NCBI GenBank assembly: GCA_963813635.1
Contig: CAWEZO010000002.1
Span: 124,001-188,000 of the forward strand
Reading direction: 5' to 3'
Origin: JBBRZM01 sp963813635
Lineage (GTDB): Bacteria > Actinomycetota > Acidimicrobiia > IMCC26256 > JBBRZM01
Length of the DNA stretch: 64,000 nucleotides
Shown: in pieces, positions 19,579 through 28,174 of the stretch
Position numbering within the stretch: the stretch's first letter is position 1
Layout: each line of letters opens with the position of its first letter
Program-made: the position numbers and the translations under genes
The notes under the pieces: generated by a model
Told to the model about the DNA's origin: nothing
Databases searched by the model: none
Seen by the model: only the letters and a program-made list of their open reading frames with translations

Positions 19579-21603
19579 TTAGGACACCGCGCGGAGCTCG
19601 CGCTTGAGCTCGCCGATCTCGTCGCGCAGGCGCGCCGCCTCCTCGAAGCGAAGCTCCTTCGCCGCCTCGTGCATCTCCTCTTGAAGCGTCTGGATGAGCC
19701 GTCCCAGCTCGTCGGGCGGCACGTCGGCCAAGTCGAACACGGCGGAGCGCTGCGAGCGGCCGCGCCCACGGTTACGGCCGCGCGCCGCCGGGAGGTCTGC
19801 GTCGGCACCGCGCAGCATCTCGAGGATGTCGGTGACCTTCTTGCGAATGGTCTGCGGGTCGATGCCGTGCTCCGCGTTGTACTCGAGTTGCTTCTTGCGC
19901 CGTCGGTTGGTCTCCGACAGCGCCCGGCGCATCGAGTCGGTGACCTGATCGGCGTACATGACCACCTGGCCGTCGACGTTGCGGGCGGCGCGTCCGATCA
20001 TCTGGATCAACGAAGTCTCGGAGCGCAAGAACCCTTCCTTGTCGGCGTCGAGGATCGCGACCAACGACACTTCGGGCAGGTCGAGGCCCTCACGTAACAA
20101 GTTGATGCCGACAAGCACGTCGAACTCACCGAGCCGCAACGAGCGCAGGATCTCGACGCGCTCCAGCGTGTCGACCTCGCTGTGGAGGTACCGCACACGC
20201 AGGCCGAGCTCGAGGAGATAGTCGGTGAGGTCTTCGGCCATCTTCTTCGTCAGCGTGGTGACGAGCACCCGCTGGTCACTGTCGGCCCGCCCCTTGATGT
20301 CGGAGACGAGGTCGTCGATCTGACCCTTGGTGGGCCGCAACAACACCTCGGGGTCGATCAGGCCGGTGGGCCGCACGATCTGCTCCACGACCTGTGACGA
20401 GACCTCGAGCTCGTAGGGCCCCGGCGTCGCCGACAGGTAGACGATCTGGTTGACCTTCTCGACGAACTCTTCGAAGCGCAATGGGCGGTTGTCCATCGCC
20501 GACGGCAGGCGGAAACCATGCTCGACCAATGTCTCCTTGCGTGAGCGGTCGCCTTCGAACTGGCCGTGCAGTTGCGGCACCGTCACGTGCGACTCGTCGA
20601 GCACAACGAGATAGTCATCGGGGAAGTAGTCGAGCAGCGTGTACGGCGGCTCGCCGGCGTCGCGGCCGTCGAGATGCCGCGAGTAGTTCTCGATACCCGA
20701 GCACGACCCGACCTCGCGGAACATCTCGAGGTCGTACGCGGTGCGCATACGCAGACGTTGCGCCTCGAGCAGCTTGCCCCGCTCCTCGAACCACGCCAGA
20801 CGCTCCTTGAGCTCGGCCTCGATCTGACCGATCGCGATCACGAGGCGCTGCTCGTCGGTGACGTAATGCGAAGCCGGGAAGAGCACCAGGCGCTCCAACT
20901 CCTCCACGATCTCGCCCGTCAGCGGATCGACCGACGCGATGCGCTCGACCTCGTCGCCGAACAGCTGGATGCGGACGGCCCGCTCCTCATACGCGGGAAA
21001 GAGCTCGATCGTGTCGCCGCGTACCCGGAACTTGTTGCGCACGAGCACCGTGTCGTTGCGTTCGTACTGCAGCTCGACCAGTCGCCCGAGGATCGACCGC
21101 TGGTCGCGCTCCTCGCCCACCTCGAGCGTGAGGAGCTGCTTCGCGTACGTCTCGGGCGAGCCGAGCCCGTAGATCGCGGACACCGAGGCGACGATGATCA
21201 CATCTCGACGTGACAGCAACGCGCTCGTCGCCGAATGGCGCAGCCGGTCGATCTCGTCGTTGATCGACGAGTCCTTCTCGATGTAGGTATCGGTCGACGG
21301 GAGGTAGGCCTCCGGCTGGTAGTAGTCGTAATAAGAGACGAAGTACTCGACCCGGTTCTTGGGAAAGAGCTCCCGGAACTCACTCGCGAGCTGGGCCGCG
21401 AGGCTCTTGTTGGGCGCCAGCACGATCGTGGGTCGCTGCACCTGCTCGATCACACCTGCGATCGTGAACGACTTGCCCGATCCCGTGATGCCCAGGAGCG
21501 TCTGGTGGCGATCGCCGCGGTTGACACCGGCCGCGAGCGCGCGAATCGCTTCGGGCTGGTCGCCGGCGGGGCTGAACTCCGAGACAAGCTCGAGGGCGGG
21601 CAT
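19579..21603 (-). CDS. uvrB: Excinuclease ABC subunit B
   Basis: This 674-residue helicase-like subunit loads on damaged DNA with UvrA and recruits UvrC. Visible motifs are the Walker A GITGSGKSFT near the N-terminus, the beta-hairpin region VEYFVSYYDYYQPEAY, the DEAD-type VVLDESHV, the motif VI region MIGRAARNVDGQV and a C-terminal UVR motif (EAARLRDEIGELKREL) that binds UvrC. The full length is intact with no frame break. The start ATG follows typical spacing and begins MPALELVSEFSPAGDQPEAI, the usual family N-terminus. Confidence 0.97.
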   Translation of the reverse strand: MPALELVSEFSPAGDQPEAIRALAAGVNRGDRHQTLLGITGSGKSFTIAGVIEQVQRPTIVLAPNKSLAAQLASEFRELFPKNRVEYFVSYYDYYQPEAYLPSTDTYIEKDSSINDEIDRLRHSATSALLSRRDVIIVASVSAIYGLGSPETYAKQLLTLEVGEERDQRSILGRLVELQYERNDTVLVRNKFRVRGDTIELFPAYEERAVRIQLFGDEVERIASVDPLTGEIVEELERLVLFPASHYVTDEQRLVIAIGQIEAELKERLAWFEERGKLLEAQRLRMRTAYDLEMFREVGSCSGIENYSRHLDGRDAGEPPYTLLDYFPDDYLVVLDESHVTVPQLHGQFEGDRSRKETLVEHGFRLPSAMDNRPLRFEEFVEKVNQIVYLSATPGPYELEVSSQVVEQIVRPTGLIDPEVLLRPTKGQIDDLVSDIKGRADSDQRVLVTTLTKKMAEDLTDYLLELGLRVRYLHSEVDTLERVEILRSLRLGEFDVLVGINLLREGLDLPEVSLVAILDADKEGFLRSETSLIQMIGRAARNVDGQVVMYADQVTDSMRRALSETNRRRKKQLEYNAEHGIDPQTIRKKVTDILEMLRGADADLPAARGRNRGRGRSQRSAVFDLADVPPDELGRLIQTLQEEMHEAAKELRFEEAARLRDEIGELKRELRAVS

Positions 21604-21641
21604 ACGGCGATGCTAACGGCGAGGTGTGACGGCGATACCGG

Positions 21642-22253
21642 TCAACGTGTGGCTGCTGCCCGTCGCCGCTCGAGATCGGCCCATACCTCATCGACCTGCG
21701 CATCGAGCGTCGCCGGGTCCCCGGCGTTGTCGATCACGTACGTCGCGACCTCGCGCCGCTGCGCGTCGGTGGCCTGTGCGGCCATCCGCGCTCCGGCATC
21801 GGCGCGCTCGACCCCTCTCTGCTCGAGCCGTTCCAGACGCAGCTCCCGCGGTGCCTCCACCACGATGACGGCTTCGTACCCCCGGGTCGCGGCCGAATCC
21901 GATTCGACGAGGAGCGGCACGTCGCACACCACGATTGCATCGGCCGGCGCGCGCATCATCCGCCGGGTGAACTCGGTGCCGATTGCCGGGTGCGTGATCT
22001 CGTCGAGCGCAATTCTTGCAGCGTCATCGGCGAATGCCCGATTGGCGAGCGCGGCCCGGTCGAGTCGCCCGTCCGGGCCGATGATGTCGGAGCCGAACCG
22101 CTCGACGAGCGCGTCGAACGCCGGCTCTCCCGGCTCCACGACCGCCCGAGCGACCTCGTCGGCATCGATGATCACCGCGCCTCGGACCCGCAGGCGCTCC
22201 GCGACCGTCGACTTGCCCGCGCCGATCCCGCCGGTCAAGCCCACGAGCACCAT
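21642..22253 (-). CDS. coaE: Dephospho-CoA kinase
   Basis: The 203-residue protein is a P-loop kinase that phosphorylates the 3'-hydroxyl of dephospho-CoA, the last step of coenzyme A synthesis. It has the Walker A VGLTGGIGAGKST at the N-terminus, the IDADEVARAVV motif with the conserved Asp, and VCDVPLLVES, which is typical of CoaE lid and substrate contacts. The ATG at 22253 is clear because MVLVGLTGG is the usual start. It lies just upstream of uvrB on the same strand, as in many actinobacteria. Rather than rpsA, its upstream neighbour here is a divergent two-component system. Confidence 0.95.
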   Translation of the reverse strand: MVLVGLTGGIGAGKSTVAERLRVRGAVIIDADEVARAVVEPGEPAFDALVERFGSDIIGPDGRLDRAALANRAFADDAARIALDEITHPAIGTEFTRRMMRAPADAIVVCDVPLLVESDSAATRGYEAVIVVEAPRELRLERLEQRGVERADAGARMAAQATDAQRREVATYVIDNAGDPATLDAQVDEVWADLERRRAAATR

Positions 22254-22418
22254 TGCGTGCGATCGTACCGGGACGGACTGCCCACACCCCGTCTGCCCGT
22301 TGGCTGCCGTGTGGGAGACTGGAAGGCACAAGATCGGGCGGGCCGCCCATTTCAGGATCTCGTGGAGCAACCGTCGACACACAGGCAAAGGGTGCCCGGC
22401 GCCGATGACGCCGCCGGT

Positions 22419-24116
22419 ATGCCGACAATCGCGCCGGTGACCCCTGTCGCCGCGGTAGTGCGCGAAACCGACCGCGCTGCACCCGCGCCCGAAACCGCCG
22501 CGCAGCCCCTGTTCGCCAACTTTGCGCCCCTCGTGACGGTCCTGCGTTGGATCACGTTCACCGTGGCGTTGATCCTGGCCTCGATCGGTGACCGCCCCCG
22601 TGCCGGGCTCATCGCCGGGTTCGTTCTCGTCGGCATCGATACCGTCGCACGCACGTTGCGGCCCGTCGACGTCTCCCTGCCTGCGCAGCGCGCGCAGATC
22701 GACATCCTCACCGATCTCGCAATCGTCACCGTCGCGATCGGCATCAGCGGCCGCTGGGAGAGCCCCCTCGTTCTCACGCTCGTGCCGACGGTGCTGCTCG
22801 CCGGCGCGGGCTGGGGCTACCTCCGGGGCATCGCCGCCGGCGCGGCCGCAGGAGCGGCGATCGCGATCGCCGATCTCGCGATCGGGATCCCCGCGAACGC
22901 GCTGCGCAACGGCGTCCAGGGCGGACTCGTTCTCCTGTTGTCGGCCGTCATCGGCGGCTTCACCCGAACGCTCGAGCGGAACGCGGAGGTACGCGAGCGG
23001 CAGGCGATCGACGAGTTCTCCCGCATGGCGACCGCCAACGACCTCTTGCTCGCCCTCCATAACGTCGCGCAGACACTGCCGGCATCTCTCGACCTCGGGG
23101 AAGTCGTCGCCTCGACGCGCAGCCGTCTGCGCGAGCTGTTCGACTACACCACCGCCGCCATCCTCGTCTTCGACGAGAGCACCGCCAGCTGGCGGGTCGA
23201 GCTCGCCGAAGGCACGAGGCTCGGCGCGAGCCTCAGCAGCGACAGCCTGCCGAGCGCCCTTCGCGACGCCGACCACTCGTCGGGGGTCCTCTTGATCGCC
23301 GACCTCCTCCGGAACGACCGCGTCGGTTGCTCCCCGCTCTCGCGCAGCGCGCTCGTTGCCCCATTGCACGCTCGCGGCAACCTTGTCGGCGTTGTCTCGA
23401 TCGAGCACACGCTTCCGAACCACTTCAGCGAAGGCGATCGCAGCCTGCTCGCCGACTTCACCGATCCGCTCGCGCTTGCGGTCGACAACGCGCTGTGGTT
23501 CTCGAAGCTCCGCACCCTCGGCGCCGAGGCCGAACGGGCGCGCATCGCGCGCGATCTCCATGATCGCCTCGCGCAATCCCTCGCCTACGTCACGTTCGAG
23601 CTGGAGCGGCTCGCGAAACTGCAGGACGGGAGCCGCGAGCTTCTCGACCTGCACCAGATCGTCCACGGCGTGGTCGGTGAGCTACGAGAGACGCTGTACC
23701 AACTCCGGATCAACGTCACCGACGGCGCCAAGCTCGCCGACGTCGTGCTCGACTACGTGGAGCGATTCGAGGCGCGAACCGGCATCGACGTGAGCGTGGT
23801 CGAGGAGCTGCCGAACCGGAACCTCCCGGTACCGGTCGAACAGGAGCTGTGGCGCATCCTGCAAGAGGCGCTCACGAATGTGGAACGTCACTCCGACGCG
23901 TGTCGGGCATGGATCCGATGGACCGTCGAAGCCGACCATGCCTCGCTCGAGGTGCGCGACGACGGCCGCGGGTTCCGTCCCCAGGCTGTCAACCGCGAGC
24001 GCTTCGGCCTCGTCGGCATGGCAGAACGCGCCGACGCGATCGGCGCCCATCTCACCGTTGACAGCGCGCCCGGCTGTGGCACGCGCGTACTCGTCGAGCT
24101 CGAGGTGCACCTATGA
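22419..24116 (+). CDS. Membrane-bound GAF sensor histidine kinase (HisKA_3 type)
   Basis: The protein of about 565 residues starts with five or six membrane helices (residues about 30-190), then has a short linker, a GAF domain, and a NarX/LiaS-type kinase core. The phosphoacceptor box is ARIARDLHDRLAQSL, with His as the likely site. The ATPase domain shows LQEALTNVERHS (N box), DDGRGF (G1) and GLVGMAERA (G2). A GTG at 22392 is an alternative start. The next gene, its cognate response regulator, overlaps by four bases. The pair lies directly upstream of two flp pilin genes and may control pilus expression; that link is inferred from position. Confidence 0.9.
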   Translation: MPTIAPVTPVAAVVRETDRAAPAPETAAQPLFANFAPLVTVLRWITFTVALILASIGDRPRAGLIAGFVLVGIDTVARTLRPVDVSLPAQRAQIDILTDLAIVTVAIGISGRWESPLVLTLVPTVLLAGAGWGYLRGIAAGAAAGAAIAIADLAIGIPANALRNGVQGGLVLLLSAVIGGFTRTLERNAEVRERQAIDEFSRMATANDLLLALHNVAQTLPASLDLGEVVASTRSRLRELFDYTTAAILVFDESTASWRVELAEGTRLGASLSSDSLPSALRDADHSSGVLLIADLLRNDRVGCSPLSRSALVAPLHARGNLVGVVSIEHTLPNHFSEGDRSLLADFTDPLALAVDNALWFSKLRTLGAEAERARIARDLHDRLAQSLAYVTFELERLAKLQDGSRELLDLHQIVHGVVGELRETLYQLRINVTDGAKLADVVLDYVERFEARTGIDVSVVEELPNRNLPVPVEQELWRILQEALTNVERHSDACRAWIRWTVEADHASLEVRDDGRGFRPQAVNRERFGLVGMAERADAIGAHLTVDSAPGCGTRVLVELEVHL

Positions 24117-24745
24117 CCCGAGTCCTGCTCGCGGATGATCACCAACTGCTCCGGCAGGCGCTGGGGACAGCGCTCACGGACGAGGGATTCGAGATCGTCG
24201 GTCAAGCCGCGGACGGAGAAGAAGCCGTGCGGCTCGCCGACGAGCTCGATCCCGAGCTCGTCATGATGGACGTCACCATGCCCGTGCTCGACGGCATCGA
24301 AGCCACGCGCCTCGTCCACCACCGTCACCCGGACGCGTGGGTGATCATGCTGACGATGCACGACGAGAAGGCGCTCGTGGCCCAGGCGATCGCCGCCGGC
24401 GCGTGCGCCTTTCTGACGAAGGATTCGTCCATGGAGGACGTGGTTGCCACAGTGCGTCACGTGGCCGAGGGTGACGTCCTCGTCTCGCCGAAGATCGCGT
24501 CATCGATGCTCGGCGAGCTGCGGTCGCCGGCAGGCACGGAGGAATCGCCGCTCACCAAGCGCGAGGAGGAGATCCTCCAGCAGGTGGCGGACGGGTCCAC
24601 GACAGCGGAAGTCGCCGCGCTGCTGTTCATCAGCGCCAAGACCGTGAAGAACCACCTGGCGTCCATCTACGCCAAGCTCGACGCCCGCGACCGCACCCAG
24701 GCGGTGCTGCGGGGCGTCCGGATCGGCATCATCCAGCTCCACTAG
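24113..24745 (+). CDS. NarL/LuxR-family response regulator
   Basis: The 210-residue regulator has an N-terminal receiver domain with the acidic pair in LLADDH, the phosphoacceptor Asp in MMDVTMPVLDG, the switch Thr in MLTMHD and Lys in FLTKDSS. A C-terminal LuxR-type helix-turn-helix follows (LTKREEEILQQVADG, ISAKTVKNHLASIYAKL). It overlaps the histidine kinase by ATGA, so the two form a two-component system. A promoter-like element and the first flp gene begin 200 bases downstream, which makes the pilin genes the nearest candidate targets. Confidence 0.93.
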   Translation: MTRVLLADDHQLLRQALGTALTDEGFEIVGQAADGEEAVRLADELDPELVMMDVTMPVLDGIEATRLVHHRHPDAWVIMLTMHDEKALVAQAIAAGACAFLTKDSSMEDVVATVRHVAEGDVLVSPKIASSMLGELRSPAGTEESPLTKREEEILQQVADGSTTAEVAALLFISAKTVKNHLASIYAKLDARDRTQAVLRGVRIGIIQLH

Positions 24746-24849
24746 GCCGGCCACGAAGCGCTCCGTCAGCCACATAGCGTCAGAATTTCGGGGTCCACCA
24801 CCCATCCCGGTTCCACTTCGTAAATCGGGAAAATGGGTCGTCCGGCCTA

Positions 24850-24879
24850 TTCAAGCGGGCCACTCAGCGTGCCGATAAT
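24850..24879 (+). promoter_or_regulatory. flp: Candidate promoter for flp copy 1
   Basis: A good -10-like GATAAT lies at 24874-24879, with a weak -35-like TTCAAG 18 bases upstream at 24850-24855. The same element recurs before the second pilin at 25462-25467. The transcript would carry an untranslated leader of about 60 bases with a G-rich Shine-Dalgarno tract before the ATG. The -10 is convincing and the -35 is weak. Confidence 0.4.
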
Positions 24880-24946
24880 GGATCAGGGTCGTGTACGGCC
24901 CGGGCCGACCGGCCGAAATGGACAATCGAGGGGGGCCTTCACCCAT

Positions 24947-25132
24947 ATGAATCTGTTCGTGTTGCGAACTTGGCTGCAAGCGAAGTTCGATAAGGAACAG
25001 CGGGGCGCAAGCCTCGTCGAGTACATCCTGCTCGTGGCGCTCATCGCCTTGGTAGTCATCCTCGCGGTGACGTTCCTCGGCAGTGTCATCAACGACAAGT
25101 TCAACGAGTCAGGGAGCAAGCTGAGCGGCTAA
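24947..25132 (+). CDS. flp: Flp/Tad pilin, copy 1
   Basis: This 61-residue type IVb prepilin is the major subunit of a Tad pilus. A hydrophilic leader ends in Gly20, followed by ASLVEY with Glu at +5, the recognition site of the prepilin peptidase. A single hydrophobic helix (YILLVALIALVVILAVTFLG) and a short polar tail follow. The ATG at 24947 was chosen for its strong AG-rich ribosome binding site and because the leader matches copy 2. It differs from copy 2 by one residue near the end (SKLSG against SALSG). No prepilin peptidase gene is in the window. Confidence 0.93.
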   Translation: MNLFVLRTWLQAKFDKEQRGASLVEYILLVALIALVVILAVTFLGSVINDKFNESGSKLSG

Positions 25133-25162
25133 TCCCGCCCAACGAACAACGGTGACGACGTT

Positions 25163-25198
25163 CCAGGCCCGGTATCCGACCCGTCGGACCGGGCCTGG
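25163..25198 (+). terminator. Strong hairpin after flp copy 1
   Basis: CCAGGCCCGGT and ACCGGGCCTGG form a perfect 11-bp outer stem, with an inner CCGA/TCGG stem between them. It starts 30 bases after the pilin stop codon. There is no T-run, so it may end transcripts weakly or protect the 3' end of the abundant pilin mRNA. Confidence 0.6.
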
Positions 25199-25243
25199 TG
25201 TCGTCTTCGGGCCGGGCGGCGCCTCCGGAGATCACCGCTTCGG

Positions 25244-25338
25244 GCCGGTCGTCCGCGGCTCCTCGTCAACGGCGAGTGCAGCCGCCGCGATGGGGAGCAC
25301 ACAGGTCACGCCGGCTGACTCGGTGGGGCGCCGCGTGG
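25244..25338 (-). pseudogene. Relic of the downstream polytopic gene between the two pilin copies
   Basis: The spacer between the pilin repeats holds two blocks that match the inside of the polytopic gene at 25819-27252 in the same orientation. Positions 25244-25299 match 26265-26321 with only a handful of differences, and 25303-25338 match about 26393-26427. The roughly 70 bases between these blocks in the intact gene are missing here. The 430 bases that separate the second pilin repeat from the first block are also missing. It has no intact frame. It marks an old tandem duplication that took in the pilin and part of the next gene and was then trimmed. Confidence 0.85.
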
Positions 25339-25533
25339 CCACGAAGTGCGCGCCACGGCGGCATAATGTCCGAGTTTGCGCTTTCCGATCTATCCCGGCT
25401 ATACTTCGTAAATCGGGAAAATGGGTCGTCCGGCCTATTCAAGCGGGCCACTCAGCGTGCCGATAATGGATCAGGGTCGTGTACGGCCCGGGCCGACCGG
25501 CCGAAATGGACAATCGAGGGGGCCTTCACCCAC

Positions 25534-25719
25534 ATGAATCTGTTCGTGTTGCGAACTTGGCTGCAAGCGAAGTTCGATAAGGAACAGCGGGGCGCAAGCC
25601 TCGTCGAGTACATCCTGCTCGTGGCGCTCATCGCCTTGGTCGTTATCCTCGCGGTGACGTTCCTCGGCAGTGTCATCAACGACAAGTTCAACGAGTCAGG
25701 GAGCGCGCTGAGCGGCTAA
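25534..25719 (+). CDS. flp: Flp/Tad pilin, copy 2
   Basis: This 61-residue prepilin is nearly identical to copy 1: the same leader, cleavage site after Gly20, Glu at +5 of the mature protein and hydrophobic helix. The only amino-acid change is Lys to Ala in the last five residues. Start and ribosome binding site are conserved, with one G fewer in the G-run. The near identity, including silent sites and flanks, points to recent duplication or gene conversion. Both copies look functional, so the duplication may raise pilin dosage. Confidence 0.93.
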   Translation: MNLFVLRTWLQAKFDKEQRGASLVEYILLVALIALVVILAVTFLGSVINDKFNESGSALSG

Positions 25720-25749
25720 TCCCGTCCGTCGACCAACGGTGACGACGTT

Positions 25750-25785
25750 CCAGGCCCGGTATCCGACCCGTCGGACCGGGCCTGA
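25750..25785 (+). terminator. Strong hairpin after flp copy 2
   Basis: CAGGCCCGGT pairs with ACCGGGCCTG around an inner CCGA/TCGG stem, the same structure as after copy 1 with the outermost pair lost. It lies between the pilin and the convergent polytopic gene and may serve transcripts from both sides. It has no T-run. Confidence 0.6.
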
Positions 25786-25818
25786 AGTCGTCTTCGGGCC
25801 GGGCGGCGCCTCCGGAGA

Positions 25819-27252
25819 TCACCGCTTCGGGCCGTTCGTACGGACGTACACAACTGCCCGTTTGTCGGTGTGGGCTCGTTTCCAGTGCGGGGACGTGGCC
25901 AGCAACACCGACAGTGGGCTTGTCCTGCGCCAGAGCACCGCATCGACGTGGTACTTGTCCAGGACCTGTTCCCAACGCGCGGTCGCCCTGGAGACATCGA
26001 GATAGTCCCGGATCACGGCGCGCGGATACATGTCGAAGCGATCATCGAGAAAGACGTGCTGCCGTGGCCAGTAGTTCAGGATGATGTAGCCGCCCCAGCC
26101 GTCGTCGTTGAAGATCCGCCCGCCGAGGAGCCGCTGCTGCTCGATGGCATGCATTGCCTGCACGGGTTCGTCACCGAACGCGAAGTCGGGCTTGCCGGCG
26201 GCCTGTGCTCCCAAGCCCACGGCCACCACCACGAGGATCACGGCAAGACCCCAACCCATCGCGAGCCGGTCGTCCGCCCGCTCCTCGTCCACGGCGAGTG
26301 CAGACGCCGCGATGGGGAGCATGACCAGCGGCGCGATGCCGACATTGCGCAGGGCCCAGAGGCCGAGGAGCAGGAACGGGATGCTCACCACGAGGTCACG
26401 CCGGCTCACTCGGTGCGCGCCGCGTGAGAACACCACGATCATCACGGCGATCCACACCGCGTAGACGATGCCGAAACGCGCGCGAAAGTCAGGTGAGTGC
26501 CATTCCACGACGTGACTCAGGATCTCGCCACGACGCAGCAACTCGATCGGGAACGTGACGAGCGCGCTGCCATACGGGTTCACGAAGATCACGGCGAACG
26601 CGATCAGCGCGCCGATGGCGAGCCGCCGTTCGCGGCCCTCCCAAGGGCGCGAACCGTCGAGCCACCGACCCAAGAGATGGAGCGCGAGATAGAGGAACCC
26701 GAGGGCGAAGGTGCCGTGGACATTCGCCCAGAGCCAGAACAGGACCGGGAGCGCAACCAAGGGGTGGCGGCCCACGATGCTGTCAGGGACCTCGACGATC
26801 CACAGGAGCACGAGGAGGAATACCACGCCGAACAAGAGCGGGCGTTGCGCCCACAGCGTGTACACACCACCCAACGCGGCCAGCGTGAGCAGGGTGGCGC
26901 GGACTCGATCACGGCACTTTCGCAGGGCGAGGCGAAAAGCCAAGGTCGCGATGAGGGCGCCGAGAATGCCGCCGAGCACGCGGATGCCGAACGCGCCGAA
27001 GCTCCGATCGAGCGCTCCGTACAGCACCTCGGCCAGCCACGACTGCGCGACCCACGTCGTGCCGTGCGCCGTGAACGAATACGGGTCGGTGTGCGGGATC
27101 CCGTGATCGAGGATGAGCTTGCCGGTGCGCAGATGCCAGAAGAACGAGTTGTCGCCGAGCCGGGCGAGGCCGACGTCCCAGCCGATCAACGCGAACGTCA
27201 GCGTGAAGAGGAGCTGCAGGCCGGGCGCGCGCCGGGCCGCGGTGTCGGGCAT
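25819..27252 (-). CDS. Polytopic membrane protein in the Tad island
   Basis: The 477-residue protein has about 10 hydrophobic helices followed by a C-terminal extracytoplasmic domain of about 110 residues with GGRIFNDDGWGGYI and FLDDRFDMYP. Near the N-terminus it has a loop with DNSFFWHLRTGKLILDHG and TDPYSFTAHG, a pattern I associate with uncharacterised GT-C-like membrane proteins. It lies four bases downstream of tadC on the same strand, so it is probably co-transcribed with the Tad machinery. A role in pilin glycosylation is possible but unproven. Its 3' end overlaps pilin repeat unit 2. Confidence 0.7.
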   Translation of the reverse strand: MPDTAARRAPGLQLLFTLTFALIGWDVGLARLGDNSFFWHLRTGKLILDHGIPHTDPYSFTAHGTTWVAQSWLAEVLYGALDRSFGAFGIRVLGGILGALIATLAFRLALRKCRDRVRATLLTLAALGGVYTLWAQRPLLFGVVFLLVLLWIVEVPDSIVGRHPLVALPVLFWLWANVHGTFALGFLYLALHLLGRWLDGSRPWEGRERRLAIGALIAFAVIFVNPYGSALVTFPIELLRRGEILSHVVEWHSPDFRARFGIVYAVWIAVMIVVFSRGAHRVSRRDLVVSIPFLLLGLWALRNVGIAPLVMLPIAASALAVDEERADDRLAMGWGLAVILVVVAVGLGAQAAGKPDFAFGDEPVQAMHAIEQQRLLGGRIFNDDGWGGYIILNYWPRQHVFLDDRFDMYPRAVIRDYLDVSRATARWEQVLDKYHVDAVLWRRTSPLSVLLATSPHWKRAHTDKRAVVYVRTNGPKR

Positions 27253-27255
27253 GGC

Positions 27256-28170
27256 TCAGGTCAGAGTGTTGCTGATCTGGATCAGCGCAGGCCCGAGGAT
27301 GATCACGAACACCGACGGAAAGATGCAGAACACGAGCGGGAACAGCATGATGACCGGCGCCTTCTGCGCTTGCTCTTGGGCCCGGAGCCGCCGACGGATC
27401 CGCATCTCGGTCGCCTGCGCGCGAAGGAGGCGGGAGATCGAGACCCCGAAGGTGTCGGCTTGCAGCATCGCGAGGATGAAGGAACGCAGCTCGGGGACGT
27501 CGGTGCGCTCGTCCAGCGCGCGCAAAGAATCAGATCGCGACGAGCCGATGCGCATCTCTTGCAGCATTCGGTTGAACTCCTCCGCCAACGCGCCCGGCAC
27601 GGCCGCCGCGGTGCGGTCGAGGGCTTGCTCGAAGCCAAGACCCGCCTCCACCGAGATGACGAGCAAGTCGAGGATGTCGGGCAGCTGCACCGCCATCTCG
27701 TGCTTCCGCTCTGCGACAGCGCGGTTGACGACCACGTCAACCGCCAGGAACGACGCCGCCCACAAGCCCAACGTCGCGATGATGCCCATGAACCCGCTGA
27801 GGCCCAGCGCAAAGAAGAACAGGAGGAACCACGCGATACCCGAGAAGACGCCGAGGAGCTTCAGCACCAGCAGCTGGTCGACGTCGAGACCCGGTCTTCC
27901 GCCCGAGAGCACGAGCTTGCGGCGAAGGTTGTCGACATACCCCGCCGGCGTGTACTTGTGGGCGAGTCCTGTGAGGCCGCTGACGACCGGGTTGAACACT
28001 CGCTCACTGAGCGGGGCGAGCATCTCCTGGTCGCGCACGCCCTGGATCTGGTAGCCCTCGAGACGTCGGAGCGACTCGCGTACCTCGGCTTTTTCGGCGA
28101 CGACGCTGCTGCCGACGAACGCCAGGATCAGGATCGCAACGCCAACGACGGCGGCGATGACGAAGGGCAT
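27256..28170 (-). CDS. tadC: Tad pilus platform protein TadC-like (T2SF)
   Basis: The 304-residue inner-membrane protein of the type II secretion F family has an N-terminal helix, two central hydrophobic helices, a cytoplasmic T2SF domain with LPDILDLLVISVEAGLGFEQAL, and two C-terminal helices. TadC works with TadB as the platform that couples the motor ATPase to pilin extrusion. It follows tadB by four bases and precedes the polytopic gene by three, so all three are likely one transcript. Confidence 0.9.
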   Translation of the reverse strand: MPFVIAAVVGVAILILAFVGSSVVAEKAEVRESLRRLEGYQIQGVRDQEMLAPLSERVFNPVVSGLTGLAHKYTPAGYVDNLRRKLVLSGGRPGLDVDQLLVLKLLGVFSGIAWFLLFFFALGLSGFMGIIATLGLWAASFLAVDVVVNRAVAERKHEMAVQLPDILDLLVISVEAGLGFEQALDRTAAAVPGALAEEFNRMLQEMRIGSSRSDSLRALDERTDVPELRSFILAMLQADTFGVSISRLLRAQATEMRIRRRLRAQEQAQKAPVIMLFPLVFCIFPSVFVIILGPALIQISNTLT

Positions 28171-28174
28171 CTGC

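Larger units (their letters stand above)
24803..25250 (+). repeat. Direct repeat unit 1 carrying flp copy 1
   Basis: About 448 bases starting near ATCCCGG and ending near CGGGCCG match 25391-25838 almost base for base. The shared block covers the upstream region, the whole pilin gene and the downstream hairpin. Visible differences include one G fewer in the G-run before the start in copy 2, CATATG against CACATG at the start codon and a few third-position changes. Spacing between equivalent positions is 587-588 bases. Confidence 0.95.
25391..25838 (+). repeat. Direct repeat unit 2 carrying flp copy 2
   Basis: This is the second copy of the 448-base unit described at 24803-25250. Its last 20 bases overlap the 3' end of the convergent polytopic gene, so the repeat boundary lies inside that coding sequence. 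Confidence 0.95.

Noticed and set aside
22254..23666. A long minus-strand open frame in line with coaE
   Set aside because: It is antisense to the histidine kinase, has an Arg/Gly/Glu-rich composition typical of shadow frames, and CoaE clearly starts at 22253.
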